In this document: positions 1-7,772 of the stretch, piece by piece
How positions within the stretch are numbered: position 1 is the stretch's first letter
Layout of the letters: each line of letters begins with the position of its first letter
Assembly: GCA_023443515.1 (NCBI GenBank)
Contig: JAEZUC010000171.1
Span: 1 to 16,745 of the forward strand
Reading direction: 5' to 3'
Source: Bacillota bacterium
GTDB lineage: Bacteria > Bacillota > Clostridia > Acetivibrionales > DSM-1351
DNA length: 16,745 nucleotides
Translations under genes and position numbers: made by a program
Notes under the pieces: generated by a model
The model's database searches: none
The model's input: only the letters and a program-made list of their open reading frames with translations
Told to the model about the DNA's origin: nothing

Positions 1-281
1 AAAAAAATGTAAAAATACTAAGGTCAGAACATAGAGAACAGTGGTTTTCTACGTACAAGCCATTCGGTTGGGAAATAATAGATATCCGCTACGGAGGACT
101 GATTGCAAGAATAGATACTGCTATAAAAAGACTAACAGATTATCTTGATGGAAAAATAAATAAAATTGAAGAACTTGAAGAAGAAAGATTACACTTTGAC
201 GGTACTGATAAAAATCTATTGACCGGAAGCAAGATGAATTGCAACTATCACAGAATAGCCAGTGCAAACGCTTACGTGTAA
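1..281 (+). CDS. C-terminal fragment of a probable GH20 beta-N-acetylhexosaminidase
   Basis: An open frame read from position 3 runs off the left edge and stops with TAA at 279-281, leaving 92 residues. The fragment contains a KPFGWEIIDIRYGGLIAR stretch followed by an acidic helical tail (KIEELEEERLHFDG). I recognise this as resembling the C-terminal end of glycoside hydrolase family 20 beta-N-acetylhexosaminidases of Firmicutes, which remove terminal N-acetylglucosamine from glycans. The catalytic Asp-Glu pair would lie upstream of the window, so activity cannot be judged. The next gene starts 46 bases after the stop and has its own ribosome binding site; no terminator lies between them. Co-transcription with the oxidoreductase and DUF4127 genes is therefore likely and fits a sugar-processing operon. 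The family assignment rests on remembered sequence pattern, not on a search. Confidence 0.6.
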   Translation, partial: KNVKILRSEHREQWFSTYKPFGWEIIDIRYGGLIARIDTAIKRLTDYLDGKINKIEELEEERLHFDGTDKNLLTGSKMNCNYHRIASANAYV

Positions 282-327
282 TAGATAGAGTTAATTACAG
301 TTTGATATATAGAGATGGGGGAAGAAA

Positions 328-1593
328 ATGAAAACAGTAACAGCAGCACTTATCGGTGCAGGTGAAAGAGGGGCAAATTCATATGCCAGCTACGCTTTGA
401 AATTTCCTAATGAAATCAAGTTTGTTGCAGTTGCAGAACCTGATGCACAGAGAAGAGAAAAATTTAAACGTGAACATGGCATACAAGATAATATGTGTTT
501 TGAAAGCTGGGATGATTTATTGAGCAGACCTCAACTGGCTGATTCAATTTTAATTTGTACCCAGGACAAAATGCATTTCGAACCCGCGTTAATGTCTTTG
601 GAAAAAGGTTACCATATACTTTTGGAAAAACCCATGTCACCTGATCCGGCAGAATGTGTAGCAATCGGAGACCATGCAGCTAAATATAAAAGAATATTCA
701 ACATATGCCATGTATTAAGATATACTGAGTTTTTTTCTACATTAAAAAGTCTTCTTAATGAAGGACATATTGGTAATCTGGTATCAATTCAGCACAATGA
801 GAATGTTGCTTATTATCACCATGCACATAGTTATGTCAGAGGTAACTGGAGAAACTCCGATACCTCAAGTCCTATGATACTTGCAAAATGCTGCCATGAC
901 ATGGACATACTTCTTTGGCTTGCTGACTCAGAATGTAAAAGTATTTCTTCTTTCGGTTCATTAATGCATTTTAGAGAGGAAAATGCTCCTGCAGGAGCTC
1001 CTGACAGATGCCTTGATGGCTGCCCTGTTGACGTTGAATGTCCGTATTATGCTCCTAAACAATATCTTACGGACGATGTCAGTTGGCCTACATCTGTTAT
1101 CAGTAATGACAGTAGCCTTGAAGCAAGAACAAATGCATTGAAAACAGGGCCTTACGGAAGATGCGTATACAAGTGTGATAACAATGTTGTAGATCACCAG
1201 GTAGTAAACATGGAGTTTGAAAACGGTGTAACTGTGGCCTTTACCATGAGTGCATTTACTTATGAATGTAGCAGAACAATAAAACTGATGGGTACCAAAG
1301 GTGAAATCAGAGGAACTATGGAAAGAGATGAAATTGAGATTATTGATTTCAACACCGGTAAGAGAAATGTAATTCATCTCAAAAAGTCAGTCTATGGCCA
1401 CTCAGGCGGAGATTTTGGTATTATGAGAAACTTTGTAAGAATGGTACGTGAAAATGAAATAGATAAAGGTTTAACCTCTGCAACTGAATCTGTTCGTAGT
1501 CATTTGATGGCGTTTGCAGCAGAAAAGAGCAGAGTAGAAGGAAAGATAATCAATCTGCAGGAATATGAAAGAAGTTTAACTGATAGAGGGTGA
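328..1593 (+). CDS. Gfo/Idh/MocA family NAD(P)-dependent oxidoreductase
   Basis: This is a 421-residue protein of the Gfo/Idh/MocA family, cytosolic enzymes that oxidise, reduce or otherwise use NAD(P) to process sugars and inositols. The N-terminal Rossmann fold shows the GAGERG dinucleotide loop at residues 10-15. The family EKP motif is at 100-102 (LLEKPMS). The substrate half has KCCHDMD at 187-193, where the His-Asp pair matches the usual catalytic position. An insert at about 228-240 carries three cysteines in a CLDGCPVDVECPY pattern, which I associate with a subgroup of this family and which could bind metal; that is inference. The ATG is preceded by a purine-rich GGGGGAAG site. The gene follows the hexosaminidase fragment by 46 bases and its stop lies 4 bases before the DUF4127 start, so it belongs to the same operon. 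The exact substrate cannot be read from the sequence. Confidence 0.9.
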   Translation: MKTVTAALIGAGERGANSYASYALKFPNEIKFVAVAEPDAQRREKFKREHGIQDNMCFESWDDLLSRPQLADSILICTQDKMHFEPALMSLEKGYHILLEKPMSPDPAECVAIGDHAAKYKRIFNICHVLRYTEFFSTLKSLLNEGHIGNLVSIQHNENVAYYHHAHSYVRGNWRNSDTSSPMILAKCCHDMDILLWLADSECKSISSFGSLMHFREENAPAGAPDRCLDGCPVDVECPYYAPKQYLTDDVSWPTSVISNDSSLEARTNALKTGPYGRCVYKCDNNVVDHQVVNMEFENGVTVAFTMSAFTYECSRTIKLMGTKGEIRGTMERDEIEIIDFNTGKRNVIHLKKSVYGHSGGDFGIMRNFVRMVRENEIDKGLTSATESVRSHLMAFAAEKSRVEGKIINLQEYERSLTDRG

Positions 1594-1597
1594 AACC

Positions 1598-3100
1598 ATG
1601 ATAAAGATTATGTATATACCCGTTGATGAAAGACCATGTACGTATATGTATGCTCAAAGGCTAGTTGAGGATAATGATAAAGTTGAAATGCTTGTTCCCC
1701 CAAAAAATATGCTTGGCGATAAAAAAGTACCTGCCAATGTGGATATGTTGTGGGATTGGATAAATAAAAATATTTCTGATTGTGACTATATGGTTGTATC
1801 TATTGATATGCTTATATATGGTGGCATAGTCCCATCAAGACTTCATTATATGACTATTGAACAGTGTGAAACGCTTATTATGAAGTTAACTGCTTTAAAG
1901 AAAAATAATCAAAACCTGACCATATATGCTTTTAATCTCATTATGAGGGTCCCTTCCTACAGCAGCAGTGAAGAGGAACCGGACTACTATGGTCAATATG
2001 GTGAGAAAATATTCAGGTATGGGTGGCTATTTGATAAGCTACAACAGGGAAAGTCTTCAGTTGGAGATGCAGAGCAGTTGGAGTTAATTAAAAAGGAGAT
2101 ACCTGAAGATGTATTTCAGGATTATACAGGAAGACGTAAGATTAACAGCTATGTAAACTCTAGAATTGTAGACCTTTCAAAGGATGGAATCATAGACTTT
2201 CTGGCACTTCCTTTGGATGATTGCTCAGAGTATGGTTTTTCTGCAAACGAGCAACTTAACATTTTAAAATATGTAGATCAGTTCACTTTACATGATAGAA
2301 TATACCTTTATCCGGGAGCAGATGAAGTGGGTTGTTCACTAACGGCACGAGTGCTAAATGCTATAAATTGCAAAACACCCAGAATGTTTATACGGTATTC
2401 CTCAACTATTGGGCCGAATATTATTCCTATTTGCGAAGACAGACCTCTTGGAGAAAGCATAAAATCACAGATAATGGTGGCCGGGGGTATTCCTGTAGAT
2501 AGCTCAGCTGACGCAGACATAGTACTTATGGTGAACTCACCGACACAAAGTGCTGAAAACATGGGGGATGCAAGAATACCAAAGGATCCGACTTGTTACT
2601 CTATGAGAAATCTGAGGGAGTTTTCAGCGGCCATACAGTATTACATCGAGCAAAATAAAAGAGTTGCCGTTGCTGATGTGGCATTTTGTAATGGCAGTGA
2701 TGATGAACTTATGCGTATACTTAGCAAAAAAGGAGTTTTATTAAAGCTCTGTTCATATGCTGGCTGGAATACCTCGGGGAATACTTTGGGAACAGTGATT
2801 TCATACGCCATAGCTAAACTAGACCATGAGAACTTCTCAGATAGGTTTCTAGTTGAGAGACTTGTGGAAGATTGGGGATATCAGGCAATAGTAAGACAGA
2901 GTATATGGAAACAACTAGAAACTGGACATCTCAGCACCGATGAAGTACTAAATAGGGCTGAACAGCTTGCAGAGAAAGAGCTAAATAAGTTTGTACGCGA
3001 CTTTATTCCGGAATACAAGGACAAGTATATTGTAAAAGATGTATATTTTCCATGGAAACGCTTGTTTGAAGTGGGATTTTCACTGGATAATAAAAGTTAA
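1598..3100 (+). CDS. DUF4127 family protein
   Basis: This 500-residue protein is recognised as DUF4127 by its N-terminal IMYIPVDERPC motif (residues 4-14), SIDMLIYGGIVPSR (68-81), LPLDDCSEYG (204-213) and PGADEVG (239-245). No enzymatic role is established that I know of. The conserved acidic clusters (DERP, LDDC, ADE) suggest a metal or sugar site, but that is inference. There is no signal peptide or membrane segment, so it is probably cytosolic. Its ATG lies 4 bases after the oxidoreductase stop, and the GAGGGTGA ribosome binding site overlaps the end of that gene, so translation is probably coupled. It is the last gene of the operon and is followed within 20 bases by a strong terminator. 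Linkage to a hexosaminidase and a sugar oxidoreductase suggests a role in using amino sugars or other glycans. Confidence 0.88.
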   Translation: MIKIMYIPVDERPCTYMYAQRLVEDNDKVEMLVPPKNMLGDKKVPANVDMLWDWINKNISDCDYMVVSIDMLIYGGIVPSRLHYMTIEQCETLIMKLTALKKNNQNLTIYAFNLIMRVPSYSSSEEEPDYYGQYGEKIFRYGWLFDKLQQGKSSVGDAEQLELIKKEIPEDVFQDYTGRRKINSYVNSRIVDLSKDGIIDFLALPLDDCSEYGFSANEQLNILKYVDQFTLHDRIYLYPGADEVGCSLTARVLNAINCKTPRMFIRYSSTIGPNIIPICEDRPLGESIKSQIMVAGGIPVDSSADADIVLMVNSPTQSAENMGDARIPKDPTCYSMRNLREFSAAIQYYIEQNKRVAVADVAFCNGSDDELMRILSKKGVLLKLCSYAGWNTSGNTLGTVISYAIAKLDHENFSDRFLVERLVEDWGYQAIVRQSIWKQLETGHLSTDEVLNRAEQLAEKELNKFVRDFIPEYKDKYIVKDVYFPWKRLFEVGFSLDNKS

Positions 3101-3117
3101 GAGTTTGAAAAACACAC

Positions 3118-3145
3118 AACCGCCCAATATTTGGGCGGTTTTTTT
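3118..3145 (+). terminator. Rho-independent terminator after DUF4127 gene
   Basis: A perfect 10-bp stem AACCGCCCAA / TTGGGCGGTT closes a TAT loop and runs straight into seven T residues (3139-3145). It starts 17 bases after the DUF4127 stop and ends the carbohydrate operon. The A-rich start of the other strand could also let it work weakly in reverse. Confidence 0.95.
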
Positions 3146-3152
3146 GAAGATA

Positions 3153-3180
3153 TTTATCGTTGCGTTAAAATGCGTATAAT
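3153..3180 (+). promoter_or_regulatory. Candidate promoter for the DHFR-like gene
   Basis: A perfect TATAAT -10 box is at 3175-3180. The best -35 in range is a poor TTTATC at 3153-3158 (16-base spacer). It lies between the upstream terminator and the DHFR-like gene, where a promoter is needed. The weak -35 lowers confidence. Confidence 0.4.
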
Positions 3181-3239
3181 GTTTTAATGTTATGTAAATG
3201 GATATATATGTTGATAAAATAGTTTGAGAGGTGATTATT

Positions 3240-3800
3240 ATGCTTAATAATAAATCAAGAAGAATTATTTTGGATTTGGCAATCTCTTTAGACGGATTTA
3301 TTGAGGGTAAAAACGGGGAGACTGACTGGTGTATCATGGATGAAGAGATGGATTTCACTAAATTTTTAAGTAGCATTGATACAATCCTGTATGGCAGGAA
3401 GTCTTATGAATTATGGGGGAAATACAGCCCGGACAATGAAGCTACTGATATGGAAAGAGAAATTTGGGAAGCAGTTCATAGTAAGAAGAAGTATGTATTT
3501 TCAAAAAAACTAACCAAGATAGATAATAGTGTGCTGATAAATGATAATATAGCAGAAGAAATAATTAAATTAAAGAGCAAACCGGGAAAGGATATTTGGT
3601 TGTATGGAGGCGCTAGTCTTATAACAACATTTATTAACTTAAATCTTGTTGATGAGTATAGACTTTCAGTGCATCCCGTTATTTTAGGCGCAGGCAAACC
3701 GTTGTTTGTTGACATAAAACAAAAACAGGAGCTTAAACTGGTTGACACCAGGAGATTTTCTTCAGGTGTTGTCCAACTTTGCTATCAACCTACTAAATAA
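3240..3800 (+). CDS. Dihydrofolate reductase family / RibD C-terminal domain protein
   Basis: This is a 186-residue single-domain protein of the DHFR-like RibD C-terminal fold, as in small reductases of the YyaP/YwjB type. Motifs in order are LAISLDGFIEG at the start (residues 13-23), ILYGRKSYELWG in the middle, then DIWLYGGASLI and LSVHPVILGAGKPLF, the usual nucleotide-binding and core strands. These proteins are presumed NAD(P)H-dependent reductases; the substrate is usually unknown and this one need not act on folate. An in-frame GTG lies 9 bases upstream (3231), but it is part of the AGAGGTGAT ribosome binding site, so ATG at 3240 is the chosen start. The DUF1801 gene follows 45 bases after the stop with no terminator between them, so the two may be transcribed together. 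The pair looks accessory to its surroundings. Confidence 0.85.
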   Translation: MLNNKSRRIILDLAISLDGFIEGKNGETDWCIMDEEMDFTKFLSSIDTILYGRKSYELWGKYSPDNEATDMEREIWEAVHSKKKYVFSKKLTKIDNSVLINDNIAEEIIKLKSKPGKDIWLYGGASLITTFINLNLVDEYRLSVHPVILGAGKPLFVDIKQKQELKLVDTRRFSSGVVQLCYQPTK

Positions 3801-3845
3801 AAGAATAATAGAGTTAGTATTTTAGAGAAAGAGAGGAAAATGCAC

Positions 3846-4256
3846 ATGTGGCAATGTCCTAAGTGCAACAAAGAATTTAATAACACAAATCAAGACCATT
3901 TCTGCGGTGAACCTCCCAAAACCATTGATACTTATATTGATGCCCAACCGGAGGAGGTTCGGCAGTTGTTATATCAAGTGCGAGATACCCTCCGTGCCAC
4001 ACTCCCGGATGCTGAAGAACGTATCTCGTGGAGTATGCCAACTTACTGGCATAAGCAAAATATTATTCACTTTGCGGCATTTAAAAAGCACATCGGACTG
4101 TACCCCGGTGATAAGGCTGTTACGCATTTCAGCGAAAGGCTCACGGAATACAAGACAAGTAAAGGTGCTATACAGTTTTTGTTCAGCAAGCCATTACCAC
4201 TTCAGTTAATAGCTGAAATAGCCAAATGGAGTTACGACAACGTAAAACATGACTAA
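3846..4256 (+). CDS. DUF1801 family protein with N-terminal zinc-ribbon-like motif
   Basis: This protein of 136 residues starts with CPKC...HFC (Cys4, Cys7, His18, Cys20 from this start), a short zinc-ribbon-like knuckle. The rest is a DUF1801/YdhG-like domain, marked by TIDTYIDAQPEEVRQLL, then ISWSMPTYW, HFAAFKKHIGLYPG and a C-terminal KGAIQFLFSKPLP. This family is sometimes described as iron-chaperone-like from frataxin-fold resemblance, but its function is not established. An ATG at 3840 is also possible and adds two residues. I prefer 3846 because GAGG at 3833-3836 is only 3 bases from the first ATG and 9 from the second. GC counted over 3901-4140 is 114 of 240 (about 48%), against about 34% in the preceding gene (3541-3720), which hints at separate origin. 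Confidence 0.8.
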   Translation: MWQCPKCNKEFNNTNQDHFCGEPPKTIDTYIDAQPEEVRQLLYQVRDTLRATLPDAEERISWSMPTYWHKQNIIHFAAFKKHIGLYPGDKAVTHFSERLTEYKTSKGAIQFLFSKPLPLQLIAEIAKWSYDNVKHD

Positions 4257-4316
4257 AGTATTACTGTGGGATATAATTTACCTAAATTGGAAACTTATAA
4301 GTAAAAAATATATCTA

Positions 4317-4345
4317 TTGTAATATTGAATAAAAAGAGATACAAT
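4317..4345 (+). promoter_or_regulatory. Candidate sigma-A promoter of the acyl-CoA synthetase gene
   Basis: TTGTAA (4317-4322) and TACAAT (4340-4345) are separated by 17 bases, a good match to a vegetative promoter. It lies 51 bases before the synthetase ATG, and its -10 box touches the start of a 12-bp inverted repeat. Confidence 0.6.
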
Positions 4346-4375
4346 TATAATTATAACCAGGTAATAATTATAATT
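4343..4375. repeat. 12-bp perfect inverted repeat, possible operator
   Basis: AATTATAATTAT (4343-4354) and its exact reverse complement ATAATTATAATT (4364-4375) flank a 9-base spacer AACCAGGTA. The left arm overlaps the -10 box and the repeat covers the expected transcription start of the acyl-CoA synthetase gene. That position suits a repressor site. The arms are pure A/T, so chance symmetry is a real concern, and no T tract follows, which argues against a terminator. Confidence 0.45.
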
Positions 4376-4395
4376 ATCTTCTTTCAGGAGGGCAT

Positions 4396-6216
4396 ATGGA
4401 CAAAAAGGGAATCTCCATAACTAATGAAAAGGACAAAAGAATCGTAAAGGGGCTTGGGTATTATGAAATCAGTCCCGTGGAAAACATTAAGGAACTACTT
4501 AGAAAAAGCATAAGTACATTTGGGGATACAACTGCATTTATTTATAAATCAGGAGCAGACACTATCACCAAGTCATATAACAACTTTGGCGCAGAAGTAG
4601 CTGCCGTGGGTACGGCACTGCATAAGCTTGGCTTAAAGGGAAAAAGAATAGCAGTGATTGGTGAAAATCGTTATGAATGGGCAGTAAGCTTTTTTTCAAT
4701 TGCGTGTGGTACAGGAATAGCAGTTCCCCTTGATAAACACCTTCCTGAAGTAGAAATTGAAAAGCTCATTATCAGAGGAGAAGTAGACGCAATATTTTAT
4801 AGTAGTCATTTTGACACTCAGATGCGTAGCCTGGCAGAACGTATAAAAAGCATCAAATACTTTATATGTATGGATGATATAGGTGAAGGTTATCCTTCTG
4901 CCTTTACAACTATAGACCGGCTTATTGCACAGGGCGAAAGCCTTTTAAAAAATGGAGACAGCAGCTTTGCAGATGCACCCGTAGATTCAGAAAAGCTGTC
5001 TGTTTTGCTTTTTACATCGGGTACAACCAGTATGTCAAAGGGAGTAATGCTAAACCAGCGCAATATTTGTTCAAACGTAAGTTCCGTTTCTTCTGCAATA
5101 AAAGTCCTGCCCAATGACGTGCATCTCTCAGTACTACCGTTACATCACACTTTTGAATTATCAATAGGAATGCTTTTTATGATAAAAAATGGAGTGTGTA
5201 TTGCTTATAGCGAAGGTATAAAGCATATTGCAAAAAATTTAAAGGAATTTAATGTAACTATTCTTGTAGTAGTTCCTGCCATACTGGAAGCAATGTATAA
5301 AAAAATGAATGACGGCATAAGGAAATCAGGCAAGGCAAAGCAGGTCGCAATACTTGCCAAGGTTTCAAAAGGGCTTAACAGCATTAAGATAGATATAAGA
5401 AGGAAGCTTTTTAAAAAAATTCTTGAACAAATGGGACCGGGATTGAGACTGGCTGTGTCAGGTGCCGCACCTATAGACAAGGAAATAATAGAGGGCTTTG
5501 ACATGCTGGGATTAAAGGTTATACAAGGCTATGGCCTGACTGAAACATCACCTGTAGTTGCAGCCAACAATGACTTTTATAATAGGGCCGGAACCGTAGG
5601 GCAGCCTTTGTATGGTATAGAGGTAGCTATTCATAATCCTGATGAAAACGGCATGGGTGAAATTGTCACAAGAGGCAGAAATGTAATGATGGGCTACTAC
5701 GATGACGAAGCCGGAACTAGAGAAGCTATTGATGAAGAAGGCTGGTTTCATACAGGAGACTTGGGACAGATTGACGATGAAGGATTTATAACAATTACAG
5801 GCAGAGCCAAGTCAATGATTGTCCTGACCAACGGTAAAAAAGCTTTCCCGGAAGAGTATGAAATACTTCTGAATAATATTGAAGGTATAAAAGAATCCTT
5901 TGTATGGGGAAATGAAGCCCCTGACGGAGATATACAGGTATGTGCAAAGCTGGTGCTTAATGAAGCTGTTTTAAAAGACAAATATGGAAGGCTCCCTTCT
6001 GAAACTGAATTAGCGGACATTATGCAACAGGAAATTAAAAGGCTGAACAAGGATATACCACAATATAAGATTATAAGATACTTTATTATGAGCTACGAAG
6101 AACTGATTAAAACAACTACTCTGAAAATCAAAAGGCCTGTTGAGCACAAAAAAGTAATGGAGGTGTTGGAGCAGGCCGGGCTAAATATGAGAAAGGCCAA
6201 CGGAAAGCTGTTTTAA
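4396..6216 (+). CDS. AMP-forming long-chain acyl-CoA synthetase-like protein
   Basis: This 606-residue adenylate-forming enzyme most likely activates a fatty or other carboxylic acid to its CoA thioester through an acyl-AMP. The family core motifs are all present: the phosphate loop LLFTSGTTSMSKG at 204-216, YGLTETSP at 379-386, GWFHTGDLG at 449-457 and the hinge GRAKSMIVLTNGKK at 469-482. The C-terminal TTTLKIKR (573-580) carries Lys577 at the position of the catalytic lysine. The layout and length match bacterial long-chain acyl-CoA synthetases. There is no signal peptide. The ATG follows a CAGGAGGG site by 3 bases. It appears monocistronic, with its own promoter and terminator. An inverted repeat at the promoter suggests repression by an unidentified regulator. 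The acid used cannot be told from sequence; an acyl-ACP or aryl substrate remains possible. Confidence 0.88.
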   Translation: MDKKGISITNEKDKRIVKGLGYYEISPVENIKELLRKSISTFGDTTAFIYKSGADTITKSYNNFGAEVAAVGTALHKLGLKGKRIAVIGENRYEWAVSFFSIACGTGIAVPLDKHLPEVEIEKLIIRGEVDAIFYSSHFDTQMRSLAERIKSIKYFICMDDIGEGYPSAFTTIDRLIAQGESLLKNGDSSFADAPVDSEKLSVLLFTSGTTSMSKGVMLNQRNICSNVSSVSSAIKVLPNDVHLSVLPLHHTFELSIGMLFMIKNGVCIAYSEGIKHIAKNLKEFNVTILVVVPAILEAMYKKMNDGIRKSGKAKQVAILAKVSKGLNSIKIDIRRKLFKKILEQMGPGLRLAVSGAAPIDKEIIEGFDMLGLKVIQGYGLTETSPVVAANNDFYNRAGTVGQPLYGIEVAIHNPDENGMGEIVTRGRNVMMGYYDDEAGTREAIDEEGWFHTGDLGQIDDEGFITITGRAKSMIVLTNGKKAFPEEYEILLNNIEGIKESFVWGNEAPDGDIQVCAKLVLNEAVLKDKYGRLPSETELADIMQQEIKRLNKDIPQYKIIRYFIMSYEELIKTTTLKIKRPVEHKKVMEVLEQAGLNMRKANGKLF

Positions 6217-6231
6217 AAGGGGCATTAAAGA

Positions 6232-6269
6232 GCAAAAGCCTTAGCATATAAGGTTTTTGCTTTTTTTTT
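6232..6269 (+). terminator. Rho-independent terminator after the acyl-CoA synthetase gene
   Basis: GCAAAAGCCTTA (6232-6243) pairs with TAAGGTTTTTGC (6249-6260) over 12 bp with one G-T pair and a GCATA loop, followed by nine T residues (6261-6269). It begins 16 bases after the synthetase stop. Confidence 0.93.
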
Positions 6270-6285
6270 ACGGGTGTAGTATAAT
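6257..6285 (+). promoter_or_regulatory. Candidate promoter of the MATE exporter gene
   Basis: A perfect TATAAT (6280-6285) has a TTGCTT -35 (6257-6262) at a 17-base spacing. The -35 lies inside the falling arm and T tract of the preceding terminator, so the two signals overlap. Confidence 0.55.
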
Positions 6286-6350
6286 CACGTGAGGATAATT
6301 ATGGGTATCTAAACTAAATGTACTTTTCGTTAAAGCACTCAGGGGGATAT

Positions 6351-7712
6351 ATGCAAAGTTTACTGGCAAAAAACAAGGAATTTTATTTGAAGCTTCTTAC
6401 ACTGGCACTACCGATAACTATTCAGAGCTTGATTTCTGCGTCTCTTGGCGTCGTCGATTCTGTAATGGTTGGATCTTTGGGAAATCAGGCATTGGCAGCC
6501 GTTGGTGTTGCCAATCAGTATGCAATGATAGTATTTTTACTTTATAGCGCAATCCATGGAGGATGCAGCATTTATGTTGCCCAGTTCTGGGGTAAAAATG
6601 ACCACACTAATATAGGCAGAGTGGTAAATCTCGATATTGCAATAGCAGCAGGAGCAGCTCTTTTAATGGCTACAATAGGGATACTGTTGCCTAAACAGGT
6701 TATTTCTATTTTTAATACCGACCCTGTCGTTATTAGTCAGGGCGCTGATTTTTTGAGAATACTCAGCGTAAGTTTTGTATTTGCATCAATAAGTTTTGGT
6801 TTTAGTGTTGCGCTCAGAAGCATTGGGAAATCCACCATGCCCATGATAATAAGTGCATCGGCACTGGGTATAAATACGCTTCTTAATTATATACTGATAT
6901 ACGGGAATTTTGGTATGCCCGCAATGGGAGTAAGAGGGGCTGCAACAGCCACCTTAATTGCAAGAATTGTCGAATTGAGCATATTTTTAATTGTTGTATC
7001 AAAATACTTTCCACTGCTCAGAATCAGAATCAGTGAGCTTAGAAAGGTTACAAAAGACTTGTTGAGCAGAATAACCAAGACCATGATACCGGTAATTCTT
7101 AATGAAATGTGCTGGGGTCTGGGTATTGCGGTATATTCAATTGCGTATGGCAGAATAAGTACTGAGGCATTTGATGCAGTGCAGATTACAAACAATGTAG
7201 TAAACCTGTTCATGGTTGCTGCTTTTGGCATGGCCAGCGCTGCGGCAGTTATGACGGGACATGCAATAGGTGCAGGAGAGGAAAAGAAGGGCAGGCAATA
7301 TGCTTGGAGCTTTGTCCGACTATGCATAATCGGTGGATTCATTCTGGGTGGCCTTTTATATCTGTTCTCTCCGCTGATTGTAAGCCTGTTTAAGGTAAGC
7401 AGTGATGTTATTGAAACAGCCATAATACTTATGGCTATGAATTCAATTATACTGCCTATAAGATTTACAAACGGAGTTATAATTGTAGGAATACTGCGTG
7501 GCGGGGGAGACGCTACCTTTGCATTTATAGCTGAAAGTATTACCATGTGGCTTATCGGTGTTCCCCTTTCTTTTATAGGGGCATTGGTTCTCCGACTTGA
7601 TGTCCAGTGGGTTGTTCTCATGGTAATGGCTGAAGAAATTGTGAAAATGATTTGCGGGATTACCAGATTAAGGTCCAATAAGTGGATAAAAAATGTTGTC
7701 AGAGAAATTTAA
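6351..7712 (+). CDS. MATE family efflux transporter
   Basis: This is a 453-residue integral membrane protein of the multidrug and toxic compound extrusion (MATE) family, which exports cationic or other small molecules by Na+ or H+ exchange. Hydrophobic segments run through the protein in the pattern of about 12 helices in two similar halves. Recognisable parts are LALPITIQSLISASLGVVDSVMVG near the N-terminus, the NQYAMIVFLLYSAIHGG loop, the GMPAMGVRGAATATLIAR loop, and a second half opening with ITKTMIPVILNEMCWGLG. An upstream in-frame ATG (6318) would add 11 residues, but the AGGGGGAT ribosome binding site at 6341-6348 lies just before ATG 6351, so this start is preferred. It appears to be transcribed alone from a promoter overlapping the previous terminator. 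The substrate is not predictable. Confidence 0.93.
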   Translation: MQSLLAKNKEFYLKLLTLALPITIQSLISASLGVVDSVMVGSLGNQALAAVGVANQYAMIVFLLYSAIHGGCSIYVAQFWGKNDHTNIGRVVNLDIAIAAGAALLMATIGILLPKQVISIFNTDPVVISQGADFLRILSVSFVFASISFGFSVALRSIGKSTMPMIISASALGINTLLNYILIYGNFGMPAMGVRGAATATLIARIVELSIFLIVVSKYFPLLRIRISELRKVTKDLLSRITKTMIPVILNEMCWGLGIAVYSIAYGRISTEAFDAVQITNNVVNLFMVAAFGMASAAAVMTGHAIGAGEEKKGRQYAWSFVRLCIIGGFILGGLLYLFSPLIVSLFKVSSDVIETAIILMAMNSIILPIRFTNGVIIVGILRGGGDATFAFIAESITMWLIGVPLSFIGALVLRLDVQWVVLMVMAEEIVKMICGITRLRSNKWIKNVVREI

Positions 7713-7714
7713 TT

Positions 7715-7744
7715 TTGTTCAGTTAAAATATTGGGCATTATAAT
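7715..7744 (+). promoter_or_regulatory. Candidate promoter of the engB operon
   Basis: A perfect TATAAT (7739-7744) has a TTGTTC -35 (7715-7720) with an 18-base spacer. It lies in the 60-base gap between the MATE gene and engB. No terminator is visible in that gap, so read-through from the MATE gene is also possible. Confidence 0.5.
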
Positions 7745-7772
7745 AATAAAATTGTGAATTACGGAGGGTTTT

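Noticed and set aside
961..1377. 138-codon minus-strand frame opposite the oxidoreductase gene
   Set aside because: It is a shadow of a strongly supported Gfo/Idh/MocA gene and has no recognisable protein pattern.
3231..3239. GTG start for the DHFR-like gene
   Set aside because: The GTG is part of the AGAGGTGAT ribosome binding site; ATG 3240 is correctly spaced.
4343..4375. PerR/Fur-type operator at the acyl-CoA synthetase promoter
   Set aside because: TTATAATTATAA resembles half of such a box, but the spacing does not match TTATAATnATTATAA. I keep it only as an unassigned inverted repeat.
6887..7678. 263-codon open frame on the minus strand inside the MATE gene
   Set aside because: It lies wholly opposite a well-supported membrane protein gene. 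Its translation is low-complexity (Ile/Ser/Pro-rich), typical of the antisense of hydrophobic codons.
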